Origin: Flaviflagellibacter sp963786225
GTDB taxonomy: Bacteria > Pseudomonadota > Alphaproteobacteria > Rhizobiales > Methylopilaceae
Length of the DNA: 64,000 nucleotides
Direction: 5' to 3'
Assembly: GCA_963786225.1 (NCBI GenBank)
Contig: CAWAYQ010000001.1
Location: 186,001 to 250,000 of the forward strand
The notes below the pieces were generated by a model, which saw only the letters and a list, made by a program, of their open reading frames with translations, was not told where the DNA came from and made no database searches. Positions 8,233-17,133 of the stretch are shown here, piece after piece. A program made the translations under genes and the position numbers. Numbering within the stretch: the stretch's first letter is position 1; each line of letters opens with the position of its first letter.

Positions 8233-9119
8233 CAGTCCCTGCCCCGCGTGCCTGCCGGTTTGTCGCTGTAGATGACCAGCGGACGCTCGTCGTCGGTGAT
8301 GACGCCGATCGCATGCGGCTCGCCTGCCTTGTCGCTCAGCACGAGTTGCCGGAGCACGCCGCCGAAGGTCTTTTCGAGATTTTCCCGCGTAAAGACATCG
8401 GCCGTCGGGCCATAGGCCAGAACCGTGCGGTTGAGCAGCACGGCGCGATCGCAGAATTCCGGCACGCTGCCGAGATCGTGCGTCGAGACCAGCATGACGC
8501 GCCCCTCGTCCCGCAGCGAGCCCAGAAGGCCGACAATGGCATCTTCCGTGGTGACATCGACCCCGGTGAACGGTTCGTCGAGCAGGATCACCCGGGCGTC
8601 CTGCGCCAGCGCACGGGCCAGGAAGACGCGCTTCTTCTGGCCGCCGGAGAGTTCGCCGATCTGGCGCGTGCGGAAATCGCTCATGCCGACGCGCTCGAGC
8701 GCGGTCGCCACCGCCTCGCGATCCGCCGCCTTGGCGATGCGCATCATGCCCATACGGCCATAGCGGCCCATCATCACCACGTCTTCGACGAGAACGGGGA
8801 AGTTCCAGTCGACATCCTCGCTCTGCGGTACATAGGCGACGAGGTTCTTCTTCAACGCCTGATCGGCCGGCTGGCCGAGAATGGAAATCTCGCCCTTCAT
8901 CAACCGCTCGAAGCCCATGATCGCCTTGAACAGAGTGGATTTGCCCGAACCGTTGACGCCGACCAAAGCCGTGATGGTGCCCGTCGGGATCTGGAAACTC
9001 GCGTCCTGCAAGGCCGTATGGCCGTTGCGATAGGTGACCGTGGCGTGCTTCACCGCAAGCCCGGCTCCCGCGTCCGGCGCGGGAGCGGGAGTGGCTGGGG
9101 ATCGTAACGGCAGGTTCAT
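8232..9119 (-). CDS. sitB: Manganese/iron ABC transporter ATP-binding protein SitB
   Basis: Cytoplasmic ATPase of the importer, 295 residues. Walker A is GVNGSGKST (about residue 53), the signature is LSGGQKKR and Walker B is VILLDEPFTGVD, with the switch His in STHD. The Gln-loop region YVPQSEDVDWNFPV is typical of the manganese/zinc branch. An extra proline/alanine-rich N-terminal leader of about 20 residues and a C-terminal extension of about 40 residues (HAIGVITDDERPLVIY) go beyond the core. The start ATG overlaps the sitA stop (ATGA). Confidence 0.92.
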   Translation of the reverse strand: MNLPLRSPATPAPAPDAGAGLAVKHATVTYRNGHTALQDASFQIPTGTITALVGVNGSGKSTLFKAIMGFERLMKGEISILGQPADQALKKNLVAYVPQSEDVDWNFPVLVEDVVMMGRYGRMGMMRIAKAADREAVATALERVGMSDFRTRQIGELSGGQKKRVFLARALAQDARVILLDEPFTGVDVTTEDAIVGLLGSLRDEGRVMLVSTHDLGSVPEFCDRAVLLNRTVLAYGPTADVFTRENLEKTFGGVLRQLVLSDKAGEPHAIGVITDDERPLVIYSDKPAGTRGRD

Positions 9120-10018
9120 TCGGTCAGGCCCTTTGCGATCGTACCGGAGGTGACACGCAGGAGATCGATATAGGTCGGTACGGCGCCGTCCGCTTCCGTG
9201 AGGGAATCCACATAGAGGACGCCGCCGTATTTGGCGCCCGTCTCGCGCGCGACCTGCTTTGCCGGATCGGGCGAGATGGTGCTTTCCGAAAACACCACCC
9301 CGATGGCGTTCTTGCGCACCGCATCGATGACCTTGCGGACCTGCTTGGGCGTGCCCTGCTGATCGGCATTGATCGGCCAGAGATAGAGTTCCTTGAGGCC
9401 GAAATCGCGTGCCAGATAGCTGAACGCGCCCTCGCTCGACACCAGCCAGCGCTTCTGTTCCGGAATGGCGGCAAGCTCCGCCTTGATGGGAGCAATGGCG
9501 TCGCTGATCTTCTGTTTGTAGGCCTCCGCGTTCGCCGTGTAGGCCGCGGCGTTTGCCGGATCGTGTTTCACGAAGGCGTCGCGGATGTTGTCGACATAGA
9601 TCAGCGCGGACGCCGGCGACATCCAGGCATGCGGATTGGGCTTGCCGGTGTACGGACCCTCCACAATGCCGATCGGGTCGACGCCTTTTGAGACGACGAC
9701 GCCCGGAACGTCGTCGAGGTTCTGGAAGAATTTTTCGAACCAGAGTTCGAGGTTCAGCCCGTTCCAGAAAATCAGCTGGGCACCCTGCGCCCGCAGGATG
9801 TCGCCCGGCGTCGGCTGGTAATTGTGGATTTCGGCGCCCGGCTTGGTGATCAATTCGACCACAGCGGCGTCGCCCGCAACATTCTTCGCGATATCGGCGA
9901 TGACGGTGAATGTGGTGACGGCCTTGAATTTCTCCGCTGCCTGAGCGCCGGCAACCGAGAACCCGACCAAGGCCGCCACTAAGGTGGTCAGGGCCGTCTG
10001 CCTTATCGCGAGAAACAT
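9116..10018 (-). CDS. sitA: Manganese-binding periplasmic protein SitA
   Basis: Cluster-A-I solute-binding protein with a signal peptide (MFLAIRQTALTTLVAALVGF, cleavage near AQA-AE). The expected metal ligands are visible: His in EIHNYQPTPGD, His in NPHAWMSP, Glu in SSEGAFSYLARDF and Asp in YVDSLTEAD. His, His, Glu, Asp is the Mn/Fe-type set; zinc-specific ZnuA proteins have a third His and a His-rich loop, both absent here. I chose ATG 10018 with AGGCGG five bases upstream; a TTG further upstream would put part of the operator in the coding region. First gene of sitABCD, controlled by the two palindromes upstream. Confidence 0.93.
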   Translation of the reverse strand: MFLAIRQTALTTLVAALVGFSVAGAQAAEKFKAVTTFTVIADIAKNVAGDAAVVELITKPGAEIHNYQPTPGDILRAQGAQLIFWNGLNLELWFEKFFQNLDDVPGVVVSKGVDPIGIVEGPYTGKPNPHAWMSPASALIYVDNIRDAFVKHDPANAAAYTANAEAYKQKISDAIAPIKAELAAIPEQKRWLVSSEGAFSYLARDFGLKELYLWPINADQQGTPKQVRKVIDAVRKNAIGVVFSESTISPDPAKQVARETGAKYGGVLYVDSLTEADGAVPTYIDLLRVTSGTIAKGLTE

Positions 10019-10034
10019 CAAAACCGCCTGTTTG

Positions 10035-10051
10035 TTGCGAATGGTTCGCAA
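10035..10051. promoter_or_regulatory. 17-bp palindromic operator, proximal site (Mur/Fur type)
   Basis: TTGCGAATGGTTCGCAA, a palindrome with arms TTGCGAA/TTCGCAA, 16 bp upstream of the sitA start. It matches the general form of Mur/Fur-family sites reported in front of rhizobial sitABCD. Regulator identity is inferred; no mur gene is in the window. Confidence 0.7.
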
Positions 10052-10074
10052 TTCATTGCATGAAAGACGTCCAG

Positions 10075-10091
10075 TTGCAAATCATTCGCAA
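10075..10091. promoter_or_regulatory. 17-bp palindromic operator, distal site (Mur/Fur type)
   Basis: TTGCAAATCATTCGCAA, sharing the TTGCRAAT-ATTYGCAA core with the proximal site. Its centre is exactly 40 bp from the other centre, close to four helical turns, so both would present on the same face of the DNA. It lies 71 bp before the divergent aroC start, so an effect on aroC is possible. Confidence 0.7.
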
Positions 10092-10162
10092 AAACAAGAC
10101 GCTGTGCACCACTGTGCTCCACCTTGCCCACAACCCCTTCCCGCGCCTAAACCTCCCTCACC

Positions 10163-11248
<1,086 letters not shown>

Positions 11249-11257
11249 CGGGCTTGG

Positions 11258-11440
11258 CGTATGTCCCGGAAGGCGCGGAACGCGACTGTCCGGGACCCAT
11301 ACTCCGTGAGGGTTGTGATTGAGCCGAGAGCTCACGGCGTATGGATCCCGGGCTCTGCTTCACCCAACTCGGGCTTGCCCGAGTTGGGATTTGTGATGCC
11401 CAACCCCGGCAACAGCCGGGTTGGGTGCCCGGGATACACG
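11258..11440. repeat. Intergenic repeat, family C copy 1
   Basis: Begins GTATGTCCCGGAAGGCGCGG, contains CCATACTCCGTGAGG and CTCACGGCGTATGG as inverted arms, then nested hairpins CCCAACTCGGGCTTGCCCGA and CCCGGCAACAGCCGGG. Related copies lie at 12560-12676, 13957-14140 and 17015-17132 (inverted), with a partial relative at 20312-20395. Fills the gap between aroC and ribB. Confidence 0.8.
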
Positions 11441-11465
11441 GCTGTAGAGGACTGAAAGCAGGTAC

Positions 11466-12554
11466 ATGACCCAGGACCCATTCGCCCGCGTTCGCTCCGC
11501 CATCGACGCCTTTTCCAAGGGGGCGATGGTTGTCGTGACCGACGACGACGACCGCGAGAACGAAGGCGACATCATTTTCGCCGCCGTGCACGCGACGCCC
11601 GAAAAGCTGGCCTTCACCATCCGCCACACCTCCGGCATCGTCTGCGCGCCGCTGACGGCCAACGAGGCGCGGCGGCTCAACCTCACGCCCATGGTGTCGA
11701 ACAACGACGCGCCGATGCAGACGGCCTTCACCGTCTCGGTCGACGTCAAGCACGGCACGACGACCGGCATTTCCGCCGAGGAACGCACCGCGACCGTGCG
11801 GGCGCTCGCCAACGGCAATATGGGCGCCGGCGATTTCGTGCGGCCCGGCCATGTGTTTCCGCTGATCGCCAAGGAAGGCGGCGTCCTGATGCGCTCCGGC
11901 CATACGGAGGCGGCGGTCGATCTCTGCCAGCTCGCGGGCCTGCCGCCGATCGGCGTGATTTCCGAACTCGTCAACGACGACGGCACGGTGATGCGCGGGC
12001 CGCAGGTCATGGCGTTCGCGGCGCAGCATTCGCTGCCGCAGATCTCGGTCGCGGAGCTGATCGCCTATCGCCAGTCGCGCGAAAAGCTCGTCACGCGCGT
12101 CTCGGAATTCCCGGTGCCGAGCGAGATCGGCACGCTGAAGGGCTATGGCTATGTGACGCCGTTCGACCAGGTGCATCACCTCGCGCTCGTCCACGGCGAG
12201 ATCGGCGACGGCCGCAACGTCATGGCGCGGCTGCACCGCGCCGATGCGCTGACGGATGTGTTCGGCGGCGCGAAAGCGATCCGCGCCTCGCTCGCGGCGA
12301 TGAAGACGGAGGGACGCGGCGTCATCGTGTATTTACGCGACGGCACCGCGGGCGTTCCGGTCCATCCGCTCGGAGACGGCTCCTCGACGGAAGAAAAGCG
12401 CGTGGCGCAATGGCGCGAGGTCGGCCTCGGCGCGCAGATCCTGAAGGATCTCGGCGTGACCTCGATCCGCCTGCTTGCATCAAAGGAACGCCATTATGTC
12501 GGCCTTGCCGGGTTCGGCATCGACATCGAGGCGACGGAGATTTTGGAGTGCTGA
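11466..12554 (+). CDS. ribB: 3,4-dihydroxy-2-butanone 4-phosphate synthase with degenerate GTP cyclohydrolase II domain
   Basis: Makes 3,4-dihydroxy-2-butanone 4-phosphate from ribulose 5-phosphate for riboflavin synthesis. Residues 1-205 are the RibB domain with DDDDRENEGDIIFAA (acidic metal-binding loop), HTSGIVCAPLT and RSGHTEAAVDLCQLAGLPP. Residues 206-362 are shaped like GTP cyclohydrolase II, but the zinc-ligand segment (normally CLTGDVFGSLRCDCG) reads ADALTDVFGGAKAIRASL, so none of the three zinc Cys remains. The C-terminal half is therefore unlikely to hydrolyse GTP. This pattern is known in many alphaproteobacteria, which carry a separate RibA. Confidence 0.93.
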   Translation: MTQDPFARVRSAIDAFSKGAMVVVTDDDDRENEGDIIFAAVHATPEKLAFTIRHTSGIVCAPLTANEARRLNLTPMVSNNDAPMQTAFTVSVDVKHGTTTGISAEERTATVRALANGNMGAGDFVRPGHVFPLIAKEGGVLMRSGHTEAAVDLCQLAGLPPIGVISELVNDDGTVMRGPQVMAFAAQHSLPQISVAELIAYRQSREKLVTRVSEFPVPSEIGTLKGYGYVTPFDQVHHLALVHGEIGDGRNVMARLHRADALTDVFGGAKAIRASLAAMKTEGRGVIVYLRDGTAGVPVHPLGDGSSTEEKRVAQWREVGLGAQILKDLGVTSIRLLASKERHYVGLAGFGIDIEATEILEC

Positions 12555-12559
12555 TCAGC

Positions 12560-12676
12560 CGTATCCCGGAAGGCGCGGACGCGACTGTCCGGGATCCATA
12601 CTCCGTGAGGGTAGTGATAGAGCCGTGAGGTCACGGCGTATGGGTCCCGGGCTCGCGCTACGCGCGCTCCGGGACA
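12560..12676. repeat. Intergenic repeat, family C copy 2 (short form)
   Basis: Shares GTATCCCGGAAGGCGCGGAC, CATACTCCGTGAGG and TCACGGCGTATGGGTCCCGG with copy 1 but lacks the inner CCCAACTCGGGC hairpins, ending instead in GCGCTACGCGCGCTCC. The remaining stretch to the next gene at 12840 shows no gene. Confidence 0.78.
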
Positions 12677-12839
12677 TCGAGGCAGCATCTGCAGCCCATC
12701 TGAGGAGCCTGCGCACAGGCGTCTCGTCGGATGGTACGGCGTAGAGTTCAGGTGCGGCTTCGCCGCGGCTTTAATCCTGGACCCCGGATCACGCGATGCA
12801 GCTCGTGCACGCGGTCCGGGGTACGATCGGAGGAACTTG

Positions 12840-13922
12840 GTGTCGCTGTCCGGCCGGGGGCCCGGTTTTCAATGGGGGCTGTTGATCGTCCTGTCGGCGA
12901 TCTTTGCCGGGGTGCTGGAACTGGTCCGGCTGCCCGCGGCGCTGCTTCTCGGGCCGATGATCGCGGGGATTATCGTCGCCACCAATGGCGGCGCGCTGAA
13001 AGTGCCGCGTCCGCCCTATTTCTTCGCGCAGGGTCTCGTCGCCTGCCTGATCGCCCGGGGCGTTACCGGGGAAATCTTCGTCACCCTTGCCCAGCACGGT
13101 CTGCTCATCGCCGGCGTCATCGCGGGCATATTGGTTGCGTGCGCCAGCTTCGGCTACATCCTGATGCGCCGGCAGGTGCTTCCCGGCACGACCGCGATCT
13201 GGGGCTGCTGGCCCGGCGGCGCTTCGGCCATGGTGCTGATGGCGGAGAGCTACGGCGCCGATGCGCGGCTCGTCGCCCTGATGCAATATCTCCGGGTCTT
13301 TCTCGTCGCCGCCATCGCGTCCCTGGTCGGACGGCTGTGGGTCGGCTCCGGGCCGCCGCCGGTCGAACTGATTTGGTTTCCGGCGGTAAGCTGGCTGGGA
13401 CTTGCGGAGACGTTGGGACTCGGGCTGTTCGCCATGCTGATCGGCGTCTGGGGCGTCGTGCCGGCGGGCGCGTTCGTGGTGACTTTGGTCGTGGCCTCGG
13501 TGCTGCACGCCGTCGGCTTTGCCGAGATCGAATTGCCGCCCTGGCTTCTGGCGCTGACCTATGCCGCCATCGGCTGGAACATCGGCCTCGGCTTCACGCC
13601 GCAGATCCTCGCCCATGCGTGGCGGATCCTGCCGCAAATCCTCGTATCGATCGTCTCGCTCATCGGGATCTGCTTCGGGTTCGCGTTCCTGCTTCACATC
13701 TTCGCGGGCGTGGATCTCCTCACCGCCTATCTCGCGACGAGCCCCGGCGGCGCGGATTCGATTGCGATCATCGCGGCGTCGACCAATGTCGACATGTCGT
13801 TCGTCGTCGCCTTGCAGACCATGCGGCTGTTCGCGGTGATGCTGATCGGGCCGCACATCGCGCGGTTTTTCGCGCGGCATCAGGAGAAAGCGGAAGAGCC
13901 GCCCACGGCGCCGATGGATTGA
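12840..13922 (+). CDS. AbrB-family (COG3180) polytopic membrane protein
   Basis: About 360 residues, almost entirely hydrophobic, with an internally repeated layout in which each half begins with a PxxLLGPMIAG-like turn (LPAALLLGPMIAGIIVATNG) and the second half contains AYLATSPGGADSIAIIAAS. This is the AbrB duplication family, often mislabelled ammonia monooxygenase and thought to be a transporter or regulator of unknown substrate. I use GTG 12840 with GGAGG at 12829-12833 six bases upstream; a TTG three bases before it is less well spaced. Standing between two repeats, it appears to be a single-gene unit. Confidence 0.82.
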   Translation: MSLSGRGPGFQWGLLIVLSAIFAGVLELVRLPAALLLGPMIAGIIVATNGGALKVPRPPYFFAQGLVACLIARGVTGEIFVTLAQHGLLIAGVIAGILVACASFGYILMRRQVLPGTTAIWGCWPGGASAMVLMAESYGADARLVALMQYLRVFLVAAIASLVGRLWVGSGPPPVELIWFPAVSWLGLAETLGLGLFAMLIGVWGVVPAGAFVVTLVVASVLHAVGFAEIELPPWLLALTYAAIGWNIGLGFTPQILAHAWRILPQILVSIVSLIGICFGFAFLLHIFAGVDLLTAYLATSPGGADSIAIIAASTNVDMSFVVALQTMRLFAVMLIGPHIARFFARHQEKAEEPPTAPMD

Positions 13923-13956
13923 GGGTGTAGGGACGTCGATCTCCAGCCTCAGTGGG

Positions 13957-14140
13957 GCGTATGTCCCGGAAGGCGCGTAGCGCCTGTCCGGGACCCATAC
14001 TCCGTGAGGTCAGTGATGGGGCCGAGAGCTCACGGCGTATGGGTCCCGGGCTCTGCACCTAACTCGGGCTTGCCCGAGTTAGGCTTCTCTAATGCCCAAC
14101 TCGGCTATAGCCGAGTTGGGTGCAGCCCCGGGACATACGC
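13957..14140. repeat. Intergenic repeat, family C copy 3
   Basis: Full-length form with GTATGTCCCGGAAGGCGCG, CATACTCCGTGAGG, TCACGGCGTATGGGTCCCGG and two hairpins (AACTCGGGCTTGCCCGAGTT and CCAACTCGGCTATAGCCGAG). It closes with CCCGGGACATACGC, the complement of its opening, making the whole unit one long inverted structure. Confidence 0.8.
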
Positions 14141-14161
14141 TCCGTTTTCGGGCTCCGCGCC

Positions 14162-14614
14162 CTACTTCGCGAGCAGTTCCGTGAGCCGGCCGCTCGGCGC
14201 GTAGATCTCCGCGATGCGCCAGCCCTGTTTCGTCTTCACGAGATCGAGCTTCATCTCGAACGGCTCGCCGAAATTCTGGAACGTGACCGTGCCGACGGCC
14301 GTGCCGGGCTTCGGCTCCTCGACTGCGATCTTCACGGCGTCGATCTTCCAGTCCTGCGCGTCGATGAAGGGGTCGCCGTCGAGTTTCGGCACTTCGCCCT
14401 TGGCCTTGGCCTGTTTCGTGTCGGCGTCGATCAGGGCGGCAAGCTCCGGCGTGAAGGCGGCCGCGATCGCCGCGCCGTCGAGCGGCGGGCCGTCCGCGCC
14501 TTTGTACTGATCGTAGATCGCGTGCAGGAACTGATCGGCGCTCTTCTCCTGCGCGGATGCCGGCGCGGCGACGAGGACGAACGCGGCGAGCGCGACAAAC
14601 AGGCGATGGACCAT
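14162..14614 (-). CDS. Secreted DUF3828-type protein
   Basis: 150-residue exported protein. Signal peptide MVHRLFVALAAFVLVAAPAS with cleavage after ASAQ-like alanines, then a single mixed alpha/beta domain with DGDPFIDAQDWKIDAVKIAV and a terminal GWRIAEIYAPSGRLTELLAK. The tail fits DUF3828, a small NTF2-like periplasmic family without assigned function. It faces repeat C3 and is followed upstream by a small membrane protein gene on the same strand (34 bp away), so the two may be co-transcribed. Confidence 0.7.
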   Translation of the reverse strand: MVHRLFVALAAFVLVAAPASAQEKSADQFLHAIYDQYKGADGPPLDGAAIAAAFTPELAALIDADTKQAKAKGEVPKLDGDPFIDAQDWKIDAVKIAVEEPKPGTAVGTVTFQNFGEPFEMKLDLVKTKQGWRIAEIYAPSGRLTELLAK

Positions 14615-14648
14615 GGAGGGGCCTTTCGTGAGGCCCCCTGTTGTAACC

Positions 14649-14861
14649 CTAGAAGCCGATCAGAAACCAGACCATGGCCGAAAAGCCGACGATCAGCGCC
14701 ACCAGAGGCGCGATGCCGACGGCGACGCCCATCGCCGTCGCGCCTTCGAAATCATGAAAATCCAGCCCGCCGCCTTCCATCGCGTCGTAACCCGCGACCA
14801 CGATGAGCCATGTGACGATGGTGACGGCCACAAAGAGAAGCAAACCAAGAACAATACGCAT
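14649..14861 (-). CDS. Small membrane protein of unknown function
   Basis: 70 residues beginning MRIVLGLLLFVAVTIVTWLI, with two hydrophobic helices (about residues 3-23 and 47-68) separated by a short acidic loop (YDAMEGGGLDFHDFEGATAM). I take ATG 14861; a GTG directly before it is possible. No recognised family. Same strand as and just upstream of the secreted DUF3828-type gene. Confidence 0.6.
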   Translation of the reverse strand: MRIVLGLLLFVAVTIVTWLIVVAGYDAMEGGGLDFHDFEGATAMGVAVGIAPLVALIVGFSAMVWFLIGF

Positions 14862-14985
14862 CACTGCCGGTCCACCGGGTTTGGTCCGAGATCGCCAAAG
14901 CGAAGCGCGGCGGCAATCGCGAAAGCGGATTTCGGATTATGGGACAAGACCTTTGGTCGCCCCGCGTCGACCGAAGGTTCGGGGT

Positions 14986-15831
14986 TTAGTGCCCCGCGGG
15001 AAAATCCGCGGCTTCGGTAACCTCGGCCCAGGCCTCGAAGTCCTTCTTCAGAAGGTTGATCTTGCCGCGCCCGCTCGCGAGCGCCGCTTTGCCGAGCAGA
15101 AGACGCAGCGGCGGGTCCTTCGCCTCCACGGCTTTCACGATGGCCTCGGCCGCGCGCACCGGATCGCCCGGCTGCTTGCCGCTGTAGCCGCGTATCGCCT
15201 CGATCCGCTTTCCGGCGGTTTCGCGGTAATCGGGAATCGTCTGCGGCACTTCGTTGGCGGAGCGGCCCGCCCAATCGGTGCGGAAGCCCGACGGCTCGAC
15301 GAGCAGAACCTTGATGCCGAGCGGCGCAACTTCCTGAGACAGCGATTCCGACATGCCTTCCACCGCATATTTGGTGCCGTGGTAATAAGAGGAGGTCGGA
15401 AACGACACGATGCCGCCCATCGACGAGACGTTGACGATGGTGCCCGAGCGCTGCTTGCGCATCTGAGGAAGAACAGCGCGCGTCGTGTTCACGAGGCCCC
15501 AGACATTGATGTCGAACATCTTGTGCACTTCAGCGAGATCGCTCTCCTCGAACGAGCCGAAATAGCCGATCCCGGCATTGTTCACGAGTACGTCAATGCG
15601 GCCGAAGTGCTCGATCGCGGCCTTCACCGCGGCATCGATCTCGGCCTGTTTCGTGACATCGAGCTTCAGCGCCAGAGCAATGTCTTCCCGGCCCTTGACG
15701 AGGTCTTCGACCTGGGCGGGATTTCGCGCGGTCACGACGGTGTGATAGCCGAGAGAAAGTGTGTGGCGGGCGAGTTCGCGGCCGAAACCGGTCGAACACC
15801 CGGTGATGAACCAGACGGGATTTGTAAGCAT
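14986..15831 (-). CDS. Short-chain dehydrogenase/reductase (oxidoreductase)
   Basis: Classical SDR of 281 residues. The nucleotide-binding motif is TGCSTGFG (near residue 10), followed by LDVTKQAEIDAAV, NNAGIGYFG, INVWGLVNTTRAVLP, the Ser in VSSMGG and the catalytic Tyr/Lys pair in YHGTKYAVEG. After the core it has GIKVLLVEPSGFRTDWAGRS, typical of the SDR subgroup often annotated as oxidoreductase or short-chain retinol-type dehydrogenase. NADP preference and substrate are unknown. It stands alone between DUF3828-type and YcjF-like units. Confidence 0.88.
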   Translation of the reverse strand: MLTNPVWFITGCSTGFGRELARHTLSLGYHTVVTARNPAQVEDLVKGREDIALALKLDVTKQAEIDAAVKAAIEHFGRIDVLVNNAGIGYFGSFEESDLAEVHKMFDINVWGLVNTTRAVLPQMRKQRSGTIVNVSSMGGIVSFPTSSYYHGTKYAVEGMSESLSQEVAPLGIKVLLVEPSGFRTDWAGRSANEVPQTIPDYRETAGKRIEAIRGYSGKQPGDPVRAAEAIVKAVEAKDPPLRLLLGKAALASGRGKINLLKKDFEAWAEVTEAADFPAGH

Positions 15832-15941
15832 GAGACTGCCCTAATAAAGCAAAACCCCCACGAGTGAGATGGGTATGGAAGGCAACGATGTCAGGGGTGC
15901 CGGTTCAGGCCTTTTGTCGCATAAGTTGCACCGGAAATGCG

Positions 15942-16949
15942 CTAGGGCGCTTTCCGGTTGAACAGCCCGCCCGCGACTTCGCGGAGCGTCGGGGCTTTGC
16001 GCGCCGCGAACGGCAGCGGACGGCACACCGCGATGGCGGCGAGGCCTATGCGGGCGGTGAGAATGCCGTTGATGACGCCCTCGCCGAGCCGCGCGGAAAT
16101 CTTGGCGGCGACGCCGTGGCCGACGATCTGGTCGAGAAGCCCCTCGCCCGCCGCCATGCCGCCGGTGACGGCAAGATGCGTCAGGACATGGCGCAGCAGG
16201 CGGAAGAAGCCGAGCGTGCCGGGACGCCCGCCATAGACTTCGGCGATCTTGCGGATCAGAGCGATGGCGGTGGCGGCGACCATCGCGACATCGACGATCG
16301 CGCGCGGCGCGATCGCGGTAACGACGGAGACGCGGCTCGCGGCATTCGCGACGAGGCGACGGGCTTCGAGATCGAGGCCCGTCATCAGTTCGCGTTCGGC
16401 AAGACCGACGAGATCGGAGCCATCCATGATGGCGCGCTTGTCGCGGGCAAGATTGGCGCGGCCGCGCGCCGTGTGGGCATTGTGTGCGTACAGCGTCTCG
16501 AGATCGGAGACGACGGCGAGCGCGAGCCCGCGGTCGTCCTGCACGATCGCGTCCTCGGCGCGGGCGCGCAGTTGGTCGATCCGGTTGATGCGGCGGATGG
16601 CGATGAATTCGCGAAAGGCGATGATGACGAGCGCGAACAGGAACAGGCCGGCAAGGCCGATGCCGACCCAGCCGAGCCATTCATTGCGCGCGAACAGATC
16701 TTCCACGAGGCGCGTCACGCCGAGGCCGAAGCCGAGGGAAATCAGGCCGCCGAGCGAGGTCCAGAACAGGGTCGCGAGCTTGGAGCGCTTCGGCCTGGTG
16801 GCGGTCGCCACGGCCGAGACTTCCGCGATCTCGCCGGACGAGGTCGGCGGCTCGACGAGCAGGTCCGCGATGTCGGTGTCCGGGTCGGCGAAGACGAGTT
16901 CCGGATCGTCGAGGCGGAAGGTTTCGGGCTTGCGGGGCTTCGTGGGCAT
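15942..16949 (-). CDS. YcjF-like membrane protein (UPF0283, TIGR01620)
   Basis: 335-residue inner-membrane protein. The acidic, proline-rich N-terminus (MPTKPRKPETFRLDDPELVF) is cytoplasmic, two transmembrane segments lie at roughly residues 70-95 and 110-130 (WTSLGGLISLGFGLGV and LGWVGIGLAGLFLFALVIIA), and a DUF697-like C-terminal domain includes PGTLGFFRLLRHVLTHLAVT. I start at ATG 16949; longer frames run into repeat C4. It lies immediately downstream of YcjX on the same strand, the same pairing seen in the enterobacterial ycjXF stress genes of the phage-shock regulon. Function unproven. Confidence 0.85.
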   Translation of the reverse strand: MPTKPRKPETFRLDDPELVFADPDTDIADLLVEPPTSSGEIAEVSAVATATRPKRSKLATLFWTSLGGLISLGFGLGVTRLVEDLFARNEWLGWVGIGLAGLFLFALVIIAFREFIAIRRINRIDQLRARAEDAIVQDDRGLALAVVSDLETLYAHNAHTARGRANLARDKRAIMDGSDLVGLAERELMTGLDLEARRLVANAASRVSVVTAIAPRAIVDVAMVAATAIALIRKIAEVYGGRPGTLGFFRLLRHVLTHLAVTGGMAAGEGLLDQIVGHGVAAKISARLGEGVINGILTARIGLAAIAVCRPLPFAARKAPTLREVAGGLFNRKAP

Positions 16950-17014
16950 GGCACTCACATAACGACGGGCGGCGGTTGCGCCAACCTCTCCTGGTACAGG
17001 GCGGCGGGTGTGGC

Positions 17015-17132
17015 ACATGTCCCGGGGCCGCGAAGCGGAACCCGGGACCCATACGCCGTGTCCTCTCGGCTCTATCACTGACCTCACGGAGTATGGGTCC
17101 CGGACAGCGGCTGCGCCGCTTCCGGGACATAC
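17015..17132. repeat. Intergenic repeat, family C copy 4 (inverted)
   Basis: Opposite orientation to the other copies: ACATGTCCCGGGGCCGCGAA, CATACGCCGTGTCC, TCACGGAGTATGGGTCCCGG and a closing TTCCGGGACATACGTC. It separates the YcjX and YcjF-like genes and ends at the ycjX stop codon. Confidence 0.78.
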
Positions 17133-17133
17133 G

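Noticed and set aside
6431..8314. Long open frames overlapping sitD and sitC on both strands, including a 607-codon frame joined to SitD
   Set aside because: Only the SitD portion is transporter-like; the remainder is Arg/His-rich shadow translation of sitC.
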